Shown one piece after another: positions 39,128-47,279 of a stretch of 64,000 bases of DNA (positions within the stretch are counted from its first letter, which is position 1; each line of letters begins with the position of its first letter). The position numbers were made by a program, and so were the translations under genes. Below the pieces are notes generated by a model. It was not told the DNA's origin and did no database searches. It was given only the letters and a program-made list of their open reading frames with translations. Origin of the DNA: Nocardia miyunensis NBRC 108239 (lineage in GTDB: Bacteria > Actinomycetota > Actinomycetes > Mycobacteriales > Mycobacteriaceae); the NCBI RefSeq assembly GCF_001613065.1, contig NZ_BDBQ01000008.1:1-64000 (forward strand), read 5' to 3'.

Positions 39128-40201
39128 TCAGCGGCGCGAACCCACACAGTCGCAGGCGAATCCGTCGGTGATATCGATCGGAGCGGCCAGTTCGCGGAAG
39201 ATCCCGTTACCGGGCGTCGTGCGCGAGAGCGCGTCGGCGGCCAGGATCATCGCCGCCCCGGTCCACGTGGTGCGTTCCTCGGGCCAGCGCTTGCCGTCCG
39301 CGAAGACCAGTCCGGTCCAATAGGATCCGTCCTCCTCGCGCAGATGCTGCATGGCCGCGAGCAGCCGCAGCGCGCGCTCGCGATCACCGAGCCGGTCCAG
39401 CGCCAGCACCAGCTCGCAGGTCTCCGCACCGGTCACCCAGGGCCGATCGGCGACGCAGCGGATGCCCAGGTCGCCGACCACGAAATCGTCCCAGCGGGAA
39501 TCGATTCGGGCCGTCGCGTCCGCGCCGTCGTACGCGCCGCACAGGACCGGGTAGTACCAGTCCATCGAATAGCGTTCCTTCTCGCCGAACGCCTCGGGAT
39601 GGTGCCGGATCGCATGGCCCAGCCGCAGCGCCGCGACCTCCCATTCGGGCTGCGGGATGCCCAGCAGTTCGGCCAGCGCCAGCGCGCAGCGGATGCTGTG
39701 GAACATGCTCGCGCAGCCGGTCAGCAGCGCCTCGGGCACCGCGCCGCGCGGACCCTGCAACCAGTAGATCTCGCCGTTGCGTCCCTGCTGCAGCGAGATG
39801 ACGTAGTCGATCGCCGCGTGCACCGTGGGCCACATCCGGGCCGCGAATCCGCGATCTCCGGTGGTGCTGACGTAATGCCAGACGCCGGTGGCGATATAGG
39901 CGCAGAAGTTCGTGTCGGCGTCCTCGCTCGCCACGGCCCCGCCGCGAAACTCGCTGGGCCAGCTGCCATCCGGACGTTGCGTGCGCTCGGACCAGGCGTA
40001 GCCGGCGCGGGCGGCGTCCAGCAGACCCGCCGAGGTGAGCGCCATGGCGTTCTCGAGGTGATCCCACGGATCGGTGTGCCCGCCGCTGAACCAGGGCAGC
40101 GCGCCATCGGGTTCCTGTTGTGCGGCAATGGATTCAGCGGTTCGTAGGCATTGGGCGGCGGTCAGTACGCCGGCGATCGAGGGCGGCTCAGAATCCGCCA
40201 C
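39128..40201 (-). CDS. Alpha/alpha-toroid protein (prenyltransferase/terpene-cyclase-like fold)
   Basis: This 357-aa soluble protein has repeated QW-like segments (EPDGALPWFSGGHTDPWDHLE near 31, QRPDGSWPSEFRGG near 75, EEDGSYWTGLVFADG near 299) typical of squalene-cyclase/prenyltransferase alpha/alpha barrels. The DxDD motif of cyclases is not evident. Six-hairpin glycosidases share such folds, so a carbohydrate role is possible. Its ATG overlaps the stop of the upstream methyltransferase by 14 bp, placing it third in a GT-MT-toroid operon. Confidence 0.65.
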   Translation of the reverse strand: MADSEPPSIAGVLTAAQCLRTAESIAAQQEPDGALPWFSGGHTDPWDHLENAMALTSAGLLDAARAGYAWSERTQRPDGSWPSEFRGGAVASEDADTNFCAYIATGVWHYVSTTGDRGFAARMWPTVHAAIDYVISLQQGRNGEIYWLQGPRGAVPEALLTGCASMFHSIRCALALAELLGIPQPEWEVAALRLGHAIRHHPEAFGEKERYSMDWYYPVLCGAYDGADATARIDSRWDDFVVGDLGIRCVADRPWVTGAETCELVLALDRLGDRERALRLLAAMQHLREEDGSYWTGLVFADGKRWPEERTTWTGAAMILAADALSRTTPGNGIFRELAAPIDITDGFACDCVGSRR

Positions 40202-40919
40202 GCCGCACCGCCGGTTTGGTGAAGTACAGCGCCACGCTCTTGCCGATCAGCGGATCCAGGGCGGATTCCGCGGTCCGGGTGAGCCACGGCCGTTTCATCA
40301 TGTCCCACACCAGCATTCGGTGATAGGAGGTGACCGCCCAGTGCTTGTCGTTCTCGACGCCCGCCAGGCATTTGAGCCACCAGTACGGCGAATGCAGTGC
40401 GTGCGCGTGCGCGCTGTGGATGAATCGCATACCGCGACCGGCGATCTTGCGGCGCAATTCGTCGGCGCGGTAGATCCGCACGTGCCCGCCCTCGTTGGCG
40501 TGGTATTCGTCCGATAAGAGCCAGCAGATCCGCTCGGGCAGCCAGCGCGGCACCGTCACCACCAGCGCGCCGCCGGGCGCGAGCACCCGCACCAACTCGG
40601 CGATGGCCCGCTCGTCCGACGAGATGTGCTCGAGAATCTCCGAGGCGATGACGACGTCGAACTCCCCGTCCTCGAACGGCATCGACAGCGCATCGCCCTG
40701 CACCGCTTCCGCACGCGCGTGCCCGGGCGCCTCGCCCGCCTCGGCCATCGCGCCGAACATGACCTTGACCTGGGCCAGATCATCGGCGTTCTGGTCGAAG
40801 GCGACGACATCCGCGCCCCGGCGGTACGCCTCGAAGGAATGCCGCCCCAGGCCGGCGCCCACATCGATGACGCGGGTGCCCGGTCCGACACCCAGCCGGT
40901 CGAAATCGACGGTCAACAT
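40188..40919 (-). CDS. Class I SAM-dependent methyltransferase
   Basis: This 243-aa Methyltransf_11-type enzyme shows motif I RVIDVGAGLGRHSFEAYRRGA near residues 16-36, the acidic FDQNADDL, and motif IV FEDGEFDVVIASEILEHI near 82-99, then LVRVLAPGGALVVTVP. The C-terminal 110 residues are longer than usual and contain many aromatic residues. ATG 40919 overlaps the glycosyltransferase stop (ATGTTGA), so the two are coupled. The substrate is probably the product of the adjacent glycosyltransferase. Confidence 0.85.
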   Translation of the reverse strand: MLTVDFDRLGVGPGTRVIDVGAGLGRHSFEAYRRGADVVAFDQNADDLAQVKVMFGAMAEAGEAPGHARAEAVQGDALSMPFEDGEFDVVIASEILEHISSDERAIAELVRVLAPGGALVVTVPRWLPERICWLLSDEYHANEGGHVRIYRADELRRKIAGRGMRFIHSAHAHALHSPYWWLKCLAGVENDKHWAVTSYHRMLVWDMMKRPWLTRTAESALDPLIGKSVALYFTKPAVRRGGF

Positions 40920-42154
40920 CCAGCTTTCTCCTCGTCTGTGCTGTGCCTCGAGATGGCCTGCTCGTATACCGAAACTGTTTGCGCGGCAACGGCTTCCCAG
41001 CTGTACACCGACAGCGCCCGACGTCGCCCGGCCGCGCCGAGTTCGTCGAGCCGACGACGCGAATCCAGCAGACCGCCGATGGCCCTGGTCAATTCGTCGA
41101 CGTTGCCCGGTTCGACGAGTTCGGCGCAGTCGCCGACCACCTCGGGCAGGGCCCCGGCGCGGCTGGCCACCAGGGGAGTGCCGCTGGCCATGGCCTCCAC
41201 CGCGGGCAGCGAGAAGCCCTCGTACATCGAAGGGATGCAGGAGATCTCGGCCGAGCTGAGCAGTTTGGCGAGTTCGGTGTCGGACAGGCCGCTGCTGACC
41301 GTGACGACGTCGGCCAGGCCGAGTTCGGCGATCAATTTCTCGGTGGGCCCGTTGGGATCCAGCTTGGCGACCAGCTGCAATTCCACATCGTGCGCCATGC
41401 GCAATCGCGAAATCGCTTGCAGCAGATGCGATATGCCCTTGAGCGGTTTGTCGGCGCTGGCGACCGCGACGATGCGGCCCGGGACGCGGCCCTCGCGCGG
41501 GCGGAACAGTTCGGTATCGACGCCGAGCGGCACCACGCGCAGCTGGTCGCGCGCGACCCCGAAATCGTCGGCGATATCGCTGGCCGAGGACGAGGAGACG
41601 GTGATCAGATCGGGGATCTCGCGGGCGACGCGCTGCTGCATGCCCAGGAATCCGTACCAGCGCCGCACGAACAGTTTGCGCCGCCACGGCGCGGCGGCCA
41701 GATCCACCGCGCGGTCCCGGGTGATCGGGTGATGGATGGTGGCCACCACCGGCAGCTGCCGGGCGATGTCCAGCAGGCCCGAGCCCAGGCATTGATTATC
41801 GTGCACCACATCGAAATCCGCTGTGCGCGTGCGTAACAGCTGTGCCGCGCGCAGGCTGAACGTGCGCGGTTCGGGGAAGCCCGCGGTCCACATGGTACCC
41901 AGTTCGAGCAGATCGATCCGATCGCGGATCTCCCGTGGATGCGGTGTGCGGAAAGGATTCTCGTCGCAGTACAGATCCAGGCTGGGCACCTCGGTCAGCC
42001 GCACCCGCGGATCGAGCAGCTCGGGATAGGGCTGGCCGGAGAAGACCTCCACCTCGTGGCCCAGTTCGGCCAGGCCGGAACTCAGGTACCGCACGTACAC
42101 CCCCTGTCCCCCACAGTGGGTCTTGCTGCGGTAGGACAGCAGGGCGATACGCAC
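40913..42154 (-). CDS. GT4-family glycosyltransferase
   Basis: This 413-aa retaining GT-B enzyme has the N-terminal acceptor domain with THCGGQGVYVRYLSSGLAELGHEV near residues 12-35, and the C-terminal nucleotide-sugar domain with VPLGVDTELFRP near 209. The E-x7-E motif is in PSMYEGFSLPAVEAMASGTPLVAS near 306-329. Members transfer sugars from NDP-donors to lipids or other sugars in envelope synthesis. It is first in an operon with a methyltransferase and the toroid protein, and lies 38 bp after the LLM gene. Confidence 0.88.
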   Translation of the reverse strand: MRIALLSYRSKTHCGGQGVYVRYLSSGLAELGHEVEVFSGQPYPELLDPRVRLTEVPSLDLYCDENPFRTPHPREIRDRIDLLELGTMWTAGFPEPRTFSLRAAQLLRTRTADFDVVHDNQCLGSGLLDIARQLPVVATIHHPITRDRAVDLAAAPWRRKLFVRRWYGFLGMQQRVAREIPDLITVSSSSASDIADDFGVARDQLRVVPLGVDTELFRPREGRVPGRIVAVASADKPLKGISHLLQAISRLRMAHDVELQLVAKLDPNGPTEKLIAELGLADVVTVSSGLSDTELAKLLSSAEISCIPSMYEGFSLPAVEAMASGTPLVASRAGALPEVVGDCAELVEPGNVDELTRAIGGLLDSRRRLDELGAAGRRRALSVYSWEAVAAQTVSVYEQAISRHSTDEEKAGC

Positions 42155-42192
42155 GCTAAAGTCTCACTCTCGGGCGAAAAGGACGGGGGACG

Positions 42193-43053
42193 TCAGGCCG
42201 GCAGGCCCAGTGGCGCCAGTTTCGCAGACAGCCGATCGAGATAGGCCAGCACATCCGCCTCCGGCTTGTCCGGCAGACCGAACAGCACGTCGGTGACCCC
42301 GGCCTCGGCCCAGGAGGTCAGCTGCGCCGGATCGGGTTTGCCCGCCAGCGCGACCACTCGCGGGGTGTCGGTCCGCTCGGCCTCCTGCCACACCTTGCGC
42401 AGCAGTTGCAGCCGCTCGAGCAGCAGGTCCTGCTCGTACGGGGTGGTGATCCAGCCGTCCGCCGAACGGGCGATCCAGCGGAAACCCTTCTCGGTGCCCG
42501 CGGTGCCGATCAGCACGTCGATCTTGTCCTGCGTCGGCTTGGGCCAGGCCCAGCTGGGCCCGAACTTCACGAATTCGCCGTCGTAGGAAGCCTCTTCCTC
42601 GGTCCACAGCGCCCGCATCGCCTCGATGTACTCGCGCAGGGCGGTGCGTCGCTTGGCGCCCGGAATGCCGTGATCGGCGAGTTCGTCGGTGTTCCAGCCG
42701 AATCCGGCGCCGAGGCTGACGCGCCCGCCCGAGAGGTGATCGAGCGTCGCGATGGTCTTGGCCAGGGTGATCGGATCGTGTTCGGTGGGAAGCGCTACCG
42801 CCGTGGACAATTCGATGCGCTCGGTGACCGCTGCGGCCGTGCCCAGGGCGACCCACGGGTCGAGGGTGCGGGTGTAGCGGTCGTCGGGCAGGCTGGCATC
42901 GCCCGTGGTCGGGTGCGCCGCTTCACGTTTCACCGGAATGTGGGTGTGCTCGGGCACGAAGAAGGACGCGAATCCGCGGTCCTCCGCGCCCTTCGCGGCC
43001 GCGGCCGGGCTGATGTTGCGATCGCTGGTGAACAGGACGATGCCGAAACGCAT
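42193..43053 (-). CDS. LLM-class F420-dependent oxidoreductase
   Basis: This 286-aa TIM-barrel protein has the family features: FGIVLFTSDRNISPAAAAKGAEDRGFASFFVPEHTHIP in segments of the N-terminus, the LSGGRVSLGAGFGWNTDEL loop near residue 108, and GFRWIARSADGWITTP near 188. This subgroup (Rv-type LLM, F420-dependent) is common in mycolata and often sits in lipid or steroid operons. It lies 15 bp downstream of the FAD_binding_2 gene, with GGAG before ATG 43053. Confidence 0.85.
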   Translation of the reverse strand: MRFGIVLFTSDRNISPAAAAKGAEDRGFASFFVPEHTHIPVKREAAHPTTGDASLPDDRYTRTLDPWVALGTAAAVTERIELSTAVALPTEHDPITLAKTIATLDHLSGGRVSLGAGFGWNTDELADHGIPGAKRRTALREYIEAMRALWTEEEASYDGEFVKFGPSWAWPKPTQDKIDVLIGTAGTEKGFRWIARSADGWITTPYEQDLLLERLQLLRKVWQEAERTDTPRVVALAGKPDPAQLTSWAEAGVTDVLFGLPDKPEADVLAYLDRLSAKLAPLGLPA

Positions 43054-43068
43054 GGGCCCGTACTCCTT

Positions 43069-44547
43069 TCAGTCTTGGATGGTCGCCGCGGCGGCCTTGC
43101 CCGCGCGACGTCCGTAGAAGCTGCCGTCGCCGAGCGAGGTGCCGCTGGCGTAACCGCCGGTGCAGACGCCCGAGGTGCATCGGCCCGCCGCGTACAGTCC
43201 GGCGATCGGATCCCCGGACACGTGCAGCACTCGCGAATCCAGATCGGTCTTCAGTCCGCCGAGGGTGAACCCGCCGGTGTGCTCGCGCAGATCGAAACCG
43301 GCGAGCGGGGTGCCGATCGGCTTGACCCATTCGGGTTTCTTGTCCAGCAACGGATCCGAGCCGTTCGCCGCATGCTTGTTGTAGACCTCGACGGTGGTCT
43401 GCAGGGCGCCCTCGGGCAGGCCCATATCGGATTCGAGTTCCGCGACGGTCTCCGCGGCCCACTTGGGCGGCTGCCGGAAGAAGGTCACCGAGCTCTCGGT
43501 GGCCAGCGCGGCCTCGAGCGCCTGCTCGTCCATGATCAGGTAGGCCTTGTTGTCCTGCGTGTTCAGGGTGGCCTGGCCGACCCGGCCGCAGTAGGTGTCC
43601 TCGGTGATGTAGCGCTGCCCGCGGGCGTTGACCATGATGCCGCGGGCCACCATCTGCGGATCCACGAAGAACGCCACCTCGGCCGCGTCCATGTGCGCGA
43701 CCTGCGCGCCCAGGGCCTGCGCGACCCGGATGCCGATGCCGTCGTGCTCCTCGATCGAGGCGGCCGGACGGTTGAGCAGCCGCGGCACGTACGCCTCGAT
43801 CATCTCCTGGTTGTAGGCGAAACTGCCGGTCGCGAGCACCACGCCGCGCCGGGCGCGCACGTGCACCAGATCGCCGTAACGCTTGGCGACCACGCCGACG
43901 ACGCGGTCGTCCTCGTCCACGATCAGCCGCTGGATGCGGATGTCGTATTCCGCACGCACACCGAGACTTTCGGCGGTATCGATCAGCGGCTTCATCAGCA
44001 TGTAGCCGCCGCCCTGCTCGCCGATCCGCTTGTTCGCCATCTGCGGCAGGTGACCGCGCGGCGCGGGGGTGGCGATGTCCTTGAACGGCGCGGAGTTCTC
44101 GCCGCCGGAGTACATCAGGCCCTCGTCGTGCGCGGGCTCCCAGCCGGGCTCGCCCCAGAACTCCTCTTTGAACGGAACCCCTTGGGCGACAAGCCAATCG
44201 AAATGTTCGACACTGCCCTGGCAGTAGTCGTGGATCTTCGCGGCGTCCACGCCGGGGCCCAGGGCCGCGGTCATGAACTTCTCCATGTTCTCCGGGGTGT
44301 CCTCGAAGCCCAGCGCCTTCTGCAGTGCGGTGCCGCCGCCGAGGTAGATGAATCCGCCCGACATCGACGCCGCGCCGCCCCAGCCGCCGGTGCGCTCGAG
44401 CACCAGCACGTCGGCGCCGGCCCGCTTGGCCTCGATGGCCGCGCAGGCGCCCGCGACGCCGTATCCGGCGATCACCACGTCGGCTTCGAAATCCCATTCG
44501 GTGATCGCGCTCGCGCGCTGGGGTCGTACGGTGGGGGTCTCGGACAT
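43069..44547 (-). CDS. FAD_binding_2 flavoprotein (ketosteroid-dehydrogenase/fumarate-reductase type)
   Basis: This 492-aa protein has the dinucleotide-binding ADVVIAGYGVAGACAAIEAKRAG near residues 22-44, LERTGGWGGAASMSGGFIYLGGGT near 49-73, an inserted substrate domain, and the C-terminal GLYAAGRCTSGVCTGGYASGTSLGDGSFYGR near 450. The pattern is that of 3-ketosteroid-delta1-dehydrogenase-like flavoproteins rather than respiratory fumarate reductases; no haem domain is present. Its place between CMD and LLM genes in an operon that starts with an SDR suggests oxidation or desaturation of a ring intermediate. Exact substrate unknown. Confidence 0.8.
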   Translation of the reverse strand: MSETPTVRPQRASAITEWDFEADVVIAGYGVAGACAAIEAKRAGADVLVLERTGGWGGAASMSGGFIYLGGGTALQKALGFEDTPENMEKFMTAALGPGVDAAKIHDYCQGSVEHFDWLVAQGVPFKEEFWGEPGWEPAHDEGLMYSGGENSAPFKDIATPAPRGHLPQMANKRIGEQGGGYMLMKPLIDTAESLGVRAEYDIRIQRLIVDEDDRVVGVVAKRYGDLVHVRARRGVVLATGSFAYNQEMIEAYVPRLLNRPAASIEEHDGIGIRVAQALGAQVAHMDAAEVAFFVDPQMVARGIMVNARGQRYITEDTYCGRVGQATLNTQDNKAYLIMDEQALEAALATESSVTFFRQPPKWAAETVAELESDMGLPEGALQTTVEVYNKHAANGSDPLLDKKPEWVKPIGTPLAGFDLREHTGGFTLGGLKTDLDSRVLHVSGDPIAGLYAAGRCTSGVCTGGYASGTSLGDGSFYGRRAGKAAAATIQD

Positions 44548-44630
44548 AGTCTGCAGTTCCTGTCTCGTTCGGCCGTCGGTGATGGCCGGGTGATCCTTAC
44601 CTGTGTCCGCCGGTGCGGCGCGTCATCGGC

Positions 44631-45035
44631 TCACTCGGTGGGACGCTCCGCGGCGCGCGCGGCCTTCTTCTCGTGCTGCGCCACCACCTTGCCCACCACA
44701 CTGTCCAGTTTGGTTCCGCCCGCCCAGCCTACGTAGTGGCACAGGAACAACGCGATCTCGCGCAGCTGGTCCGGGGTGAGTTCCTCGTTGGTCAGCGCGG
44801 CGGCGATCTGGATCTCGGTGACGTCGAACTGGCCCTGTGCGCTGAGCGCGCCGAGCAGCAGCAGCCGCCGGTCGCGCACGGTCAGCCCGGGGCGCGACCA
44901 GATGTCGCCGAAGAGGTGATCCGCGGTCACGGCGAAGTGTTCGCCGGGTCCGTCGGAGACCTCCCAGCCGTACACCTCGGCCATCTTCGCCAGTCCGCGC
45001 TTGCGGCGTTCGGCGGCGCTCTCCTCGACGCTCAT
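44631..45035 (-). CDS. Carboxymuconolactone decarboxylase-family protein
   Basis: This 134-aa all-helical protein resembles gamma-carboxymuconolactone decarboxylase: KRGLAKMAEVYGWEVSDGPGEHFAVTADHLFGDIWSRPGLT at the N-terminus in segments, and LREIALFLCHYVGWAGG near residue 95. The redox CxxC of AhpD is absent, with only one Cys in the FLCHYVGW segment. As I recall, Rv0771 in the equivalent M. tuberculosis locus is the same family. ATG 45035 has AGGAG upstream. It is third in the SDR operon. Confidence 0.85.
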   Translation of the reverse strand: MSVEESAAERRKRGLAKMAEVYGWEVSDGPGEHFAVTADHLFGDIWSRPGLTVRDRRLLLLGALSAQGQFDVTEIQIAAALTNEELTPDQLREIALFLCHYVGWAGGTKLDSVVGKVVAQHEKKAARAAERPTE

Positions 45036-45102
45036 GATTGCTCCTGTAATCCGCGGGACACCCGCACCCGGTCGCGAGGACGAGTAGCTGCGCGATCGTC
45101 AC

Positions 45103-45984
45103 TCATCCTCGCTCCTGAGCGATATCGCCGGGACCCACGCCCAGCCCGGGGCCCAGGCCCCGCAGGGCCAGTCGAGCCAACGGTAACGGCACTTCGAGCC
45201 GGTCGCCGACCGCGAGCGCCAGGGACAGATCCTTCTCGCCCAGCTCACGCACGTGGGTCAGGATCGGCAGCCAGAAATCGTCGGCCGCGATCGGCGCGGT
45301 GGTGTCGCGCAACATGATCGCGCCCGCGCCGCCGGTGACGGCGTCGGAGTGGCGGACCACCTTGCCCAGGTCGGTGATATCCAGGCCCGCGGCCTCGGCG
45401 AGACGCTGTGCCTCCGATGCGGCGGTGAACGCCACGAAGTGCAACAGGTTGCGCGCCAACTTCATTCGCGTTCCCGCGCCGACCTCACCGGCGTGCACGA
45501 CGAGTCCGGCGAAGCGGCCGAAGGGTTCTCGGACCTTCTCGTAGGCGGCCTCGGTGCCGCCGACCATGATCGCGAGGTTGCCCTCCTTGGCTCCGGCCGC
45601 GCCGCCGCTGATCGGGGCGTCGACGAATTCCACACCGCGCTCGGCACATTCGCGCGCCAGGTCGACCGCGGTGTCGTCGCTGATGGTGGAGTGCACGGCC
45701 ACGACCGTGCCGGGCCGCGCGGTGCTCAGGATGCCGTCCGGGCCGGAGATCACCGAGCGCACCTGCGCGTCGTTGACGACCACGATCGACACGACCGCGC
45801 ACTGTTCGGCGACCTCGGCGGCCGAGGTCGCGGCCTTCGCTCCGCGCGCCACGAACTTCTCCAGCGCCTCGGCCCGGATATCCCAGACCACCAGCCCGCC
45901 GGGCCAATCCAGCAGGCGTTTCGCCATCGGCGCGCCGATATCGCCCAGTCCGATGAACCCGACGCGAATGTCGTTCTCGCTCAT
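45103..45984 (-). CDS. NAD(P)-dependent 3-hydroxyisobutyrate/6PGDH-like dehydrogenase
   Basis: This 293-aa beta-hydroxyacid dehydrogenase has the N-terminal Rossmann motif VGFIGLGDIGAPMAKRL near residue 8, the substrate motif FVDAPISGGAAGAKEGNLAIMVGG near 120-143, and the catalytic Lys in AGTRMKLARNLLHF near 170-183. Members oxidise 3-hydroxyacids or related compounds. ATG 45984 overlaps the SDR stop by 4 bp (ATGA), so it is tightly coupled. It corresponds in family and order to Rv0770 of M. tuberculosis, from memory. Confidence 0.9.
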   Translation of the reverse strand: MSENDIRVGFIGLGDIGAPMAKRLLDWPGGLVVWDIRAEALEKFVARGAKAATSAAEVAEQCAVVSIVVVNDAQVRSVISGPDGILSTARPGTVVAVHSTISDDTAVDLARECAERGVEFVDAPISGGAAGAKEGNLAIMVGGTEAAYEKVREPFGRFAGLVVHAGEVGAGTRMKLARNLLHFVAFTAASEAQRLAEAAGLDITDLGKVVRHSDAVTGGAGAIMLRDTTAPIAADDFWLPILTHVRELGEKDLSLALAVGDRLEVPLPLARLALRGLGPGLGVGPGDIAQERG

Positions 45985-46733
45985 GATCGGATGATCTGTC
46001 CGCCGTCGACGTTCAGGATATGGCCGGTCACCCAGCTCGCCTCGTCCGAGAGCAGGTACAGGCACGCGCCGACCAGATCCTCCGGAGTTCCCATGCGCTT
46101 CAAGGGAAGTCGGTTCACCATGTCCTTGACCATATTGCCCGGGGTGACGGTCTTGGTGGCCTCGGTGTCGATCGGGCCGGGCGCGATGGCGTTGATCCGG
46201 ATCTTGGAGCCGCCCAGTTCGGTGGCCAGCTGCTGGGTCAGGCCGTTGACCCCGACCTTGGCCAGGCCGTAGAACCCGGAGTACAGCCAGGCGGCGGTGG
46301 AGGACTGGTTGACGATCGAGCCGCCGCCGTCCTTCGACATCGGCTGCCACACCGCGCGCGTCATGTTCAGCGCGCCGTCGAAGTTCACGCTCATGAACTT
46401 CTTGTAGTAGTCCCACGGGACGGTCAGCAGCAGATCGAGCTTCATATCGCCGTAGATGGCGGCGTTGTTGACCAGGTGGTCGATCCCACCGAACTCGGCG
46501 ACGGTGAATTCGGCCAGTGCGGTGGTCGACTCGGGATCGGAGACGTCGACGCGGTGGAACGCGGCGGTGCCGCCGTCGGCGACGATCTGCTTGGCCACCT
46601 CCTCGCCCTTCTCGGCGTTCAGGTCGGCGACGACGACCTTCGCACCCTCGGCGGCCAGCGCCTTGGCGTAGACGGCGCCGATACCCTGCGCTGCGCCGGT
46701 GACGATCGCGGATCGTCCGGTGAAACGGGCCAT
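45981..46733 (-). CDS. SDR-family oxidoreductase
   Basis: This 250-aa classical short-chain dehydrogenase has the cofactor motif TGAAQGIGAVYAKAL near residue 12, NNAAIYG near 90, the active-site Ser in IVNQSSTAAW near 141, YGLAK (Y-x3-K) near 155, and a C-terminal GHILNVDGGQIIRS. An AGGAG ribosome site precedes ATG 46733. It is the first gene of the minus-strand operon SDR-6PGDH-CMD-FAD-LLM and faces CYP123 across a 546-bp divergent promoter with two palindromic operator sites. It is the family equivalent of Rv0769, from memory. Confidence 0.9.
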   Translation of the reverse strand: MARFTGRSAIVTGAAQGIGAVYAKALAAEGAKVVVADLNAEKGEEVAKQIVADGGTAAFHRVDVSDPESTTALAEFTVAEFGGIDHLVNNAAIYGDMKLDLLLTVPWDYYKKFMSVNFDGALNMTRAVWQPMSKDGGGSIVNQSSTAAWLYSGFYGLAKVGVNGLTQQLATELGGSKIRINAIAPGPIDTEATKTVTPGNMVKDMVNRLPLKRMGTPEDLVGACLYLLSDEASWVTGHILNVDGGQIIRS

Positions 46734-46934
46734 GGTGAAAACTCCTCTGCAGCAGATTGTTTCGGCTTGTGCGGCGGTCGCGATCAGTGGTGCTCGGCGG
46801 ATATTCGCCGAATCCCGCGCGCCGAGCGTGCGGGCGCTCGGTCACGAATCCGCGCACGCGGCCCCCGCGCCGATGTCGTGCGTCGTCGACCGCACACCTG
46901 CGTCGTTCGCTCGCTCACCGGTAGCTCCCATGCT

Positions 46935-46954
46935 GTCTGGACACGTGTACGGAC
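46935..46954. promoter_or_regulatory. GGACACGTGTCC-type operator, SDR side
   Basis: GTCTGGACACGTGTACGGAC is an extended palindrome (8 of 10 base pairs match across its centre) with the core GGACACGTGTAC, one base from the site at the TetR gene. It lies about 200 bp before the SDR start, within the divergent SDR/CYP123 region. Confidence 0.65.
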
Positions 46955-47098
46955 TATATGGTCGAAGTCGCTGCCAACGCAAGAACCTGTTGCAGTTTGC
47001 CTGTGTGGGCGCGGGGGTCGGTACCGGTGCCCGGCTGGATGCGGGGTGATGAACGTGTCGGGGTTGCGGGTGCGTTCGCCGGTGGCGGCGATGGAACG

Positions 47099-47124
47099 AC
47101 ACTTCGGCCGAATGGCCGAAGTGT
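47099..47124. other. Hairpin in the divergent SDR/CYP123 region
   Basis: ACACTTCGGCC (47099-47109) pairs perfectly with GGCCGAAGTGT (47114-47124) across GAAT. There is no U-tract. Between the two operators it may be a transcription roadblock, a binding site, or the end of a short transcript. The rest of the 546-bp region (46734-47279) has no gene I can support. Confidence 0.5.
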
Positions 47125-47189
47125 GGAACGAAAATCTCGAAGGCGGGAAAATTCGAGAAGCATTGTCGCCGGGGTCTGCCGGTGGTACG

Positions 47190-47209
47190 GTCCAGACACA
47201 TGTCCAGCT
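47190..47209. promoter_or_regulatory. GGACACGTGTCC-type operator, CYP123 side
   Basis: GTCCAGACACATGTCCAGCT holds AGACACATGTCC, 10 of 12 bases identical to the perfect palindrome at the TetR promoter, and keeps the outer GTC/GnC flanks seen at 46935. A further half-site (CGTGTCT) follows at 47211-47217. It lies about 70 bp before the CYP123 start. Confidence 0.55.
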
Positions 47210-47279
47210 ACGTGTCTCCCGTAGCGGCCGGCGGCCGATGCGAGGGACTGAACACGTTCTCGAATCGGAGGTGATGGCG

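Noticed and set aside
42406..44736. 776-aa plus-strand ORF across the LLM and FAD genes
   Set aside because: Antisense shadow; both minus-strand genes have clear family motifs and ribosome sites.
46020..47279. Upstream extension of the CYP123 frame
   Set aside because: It runs antisense to the SDR gene and through the operator sites; CYP123 homologues start at the ATG with the GGAGGT site.
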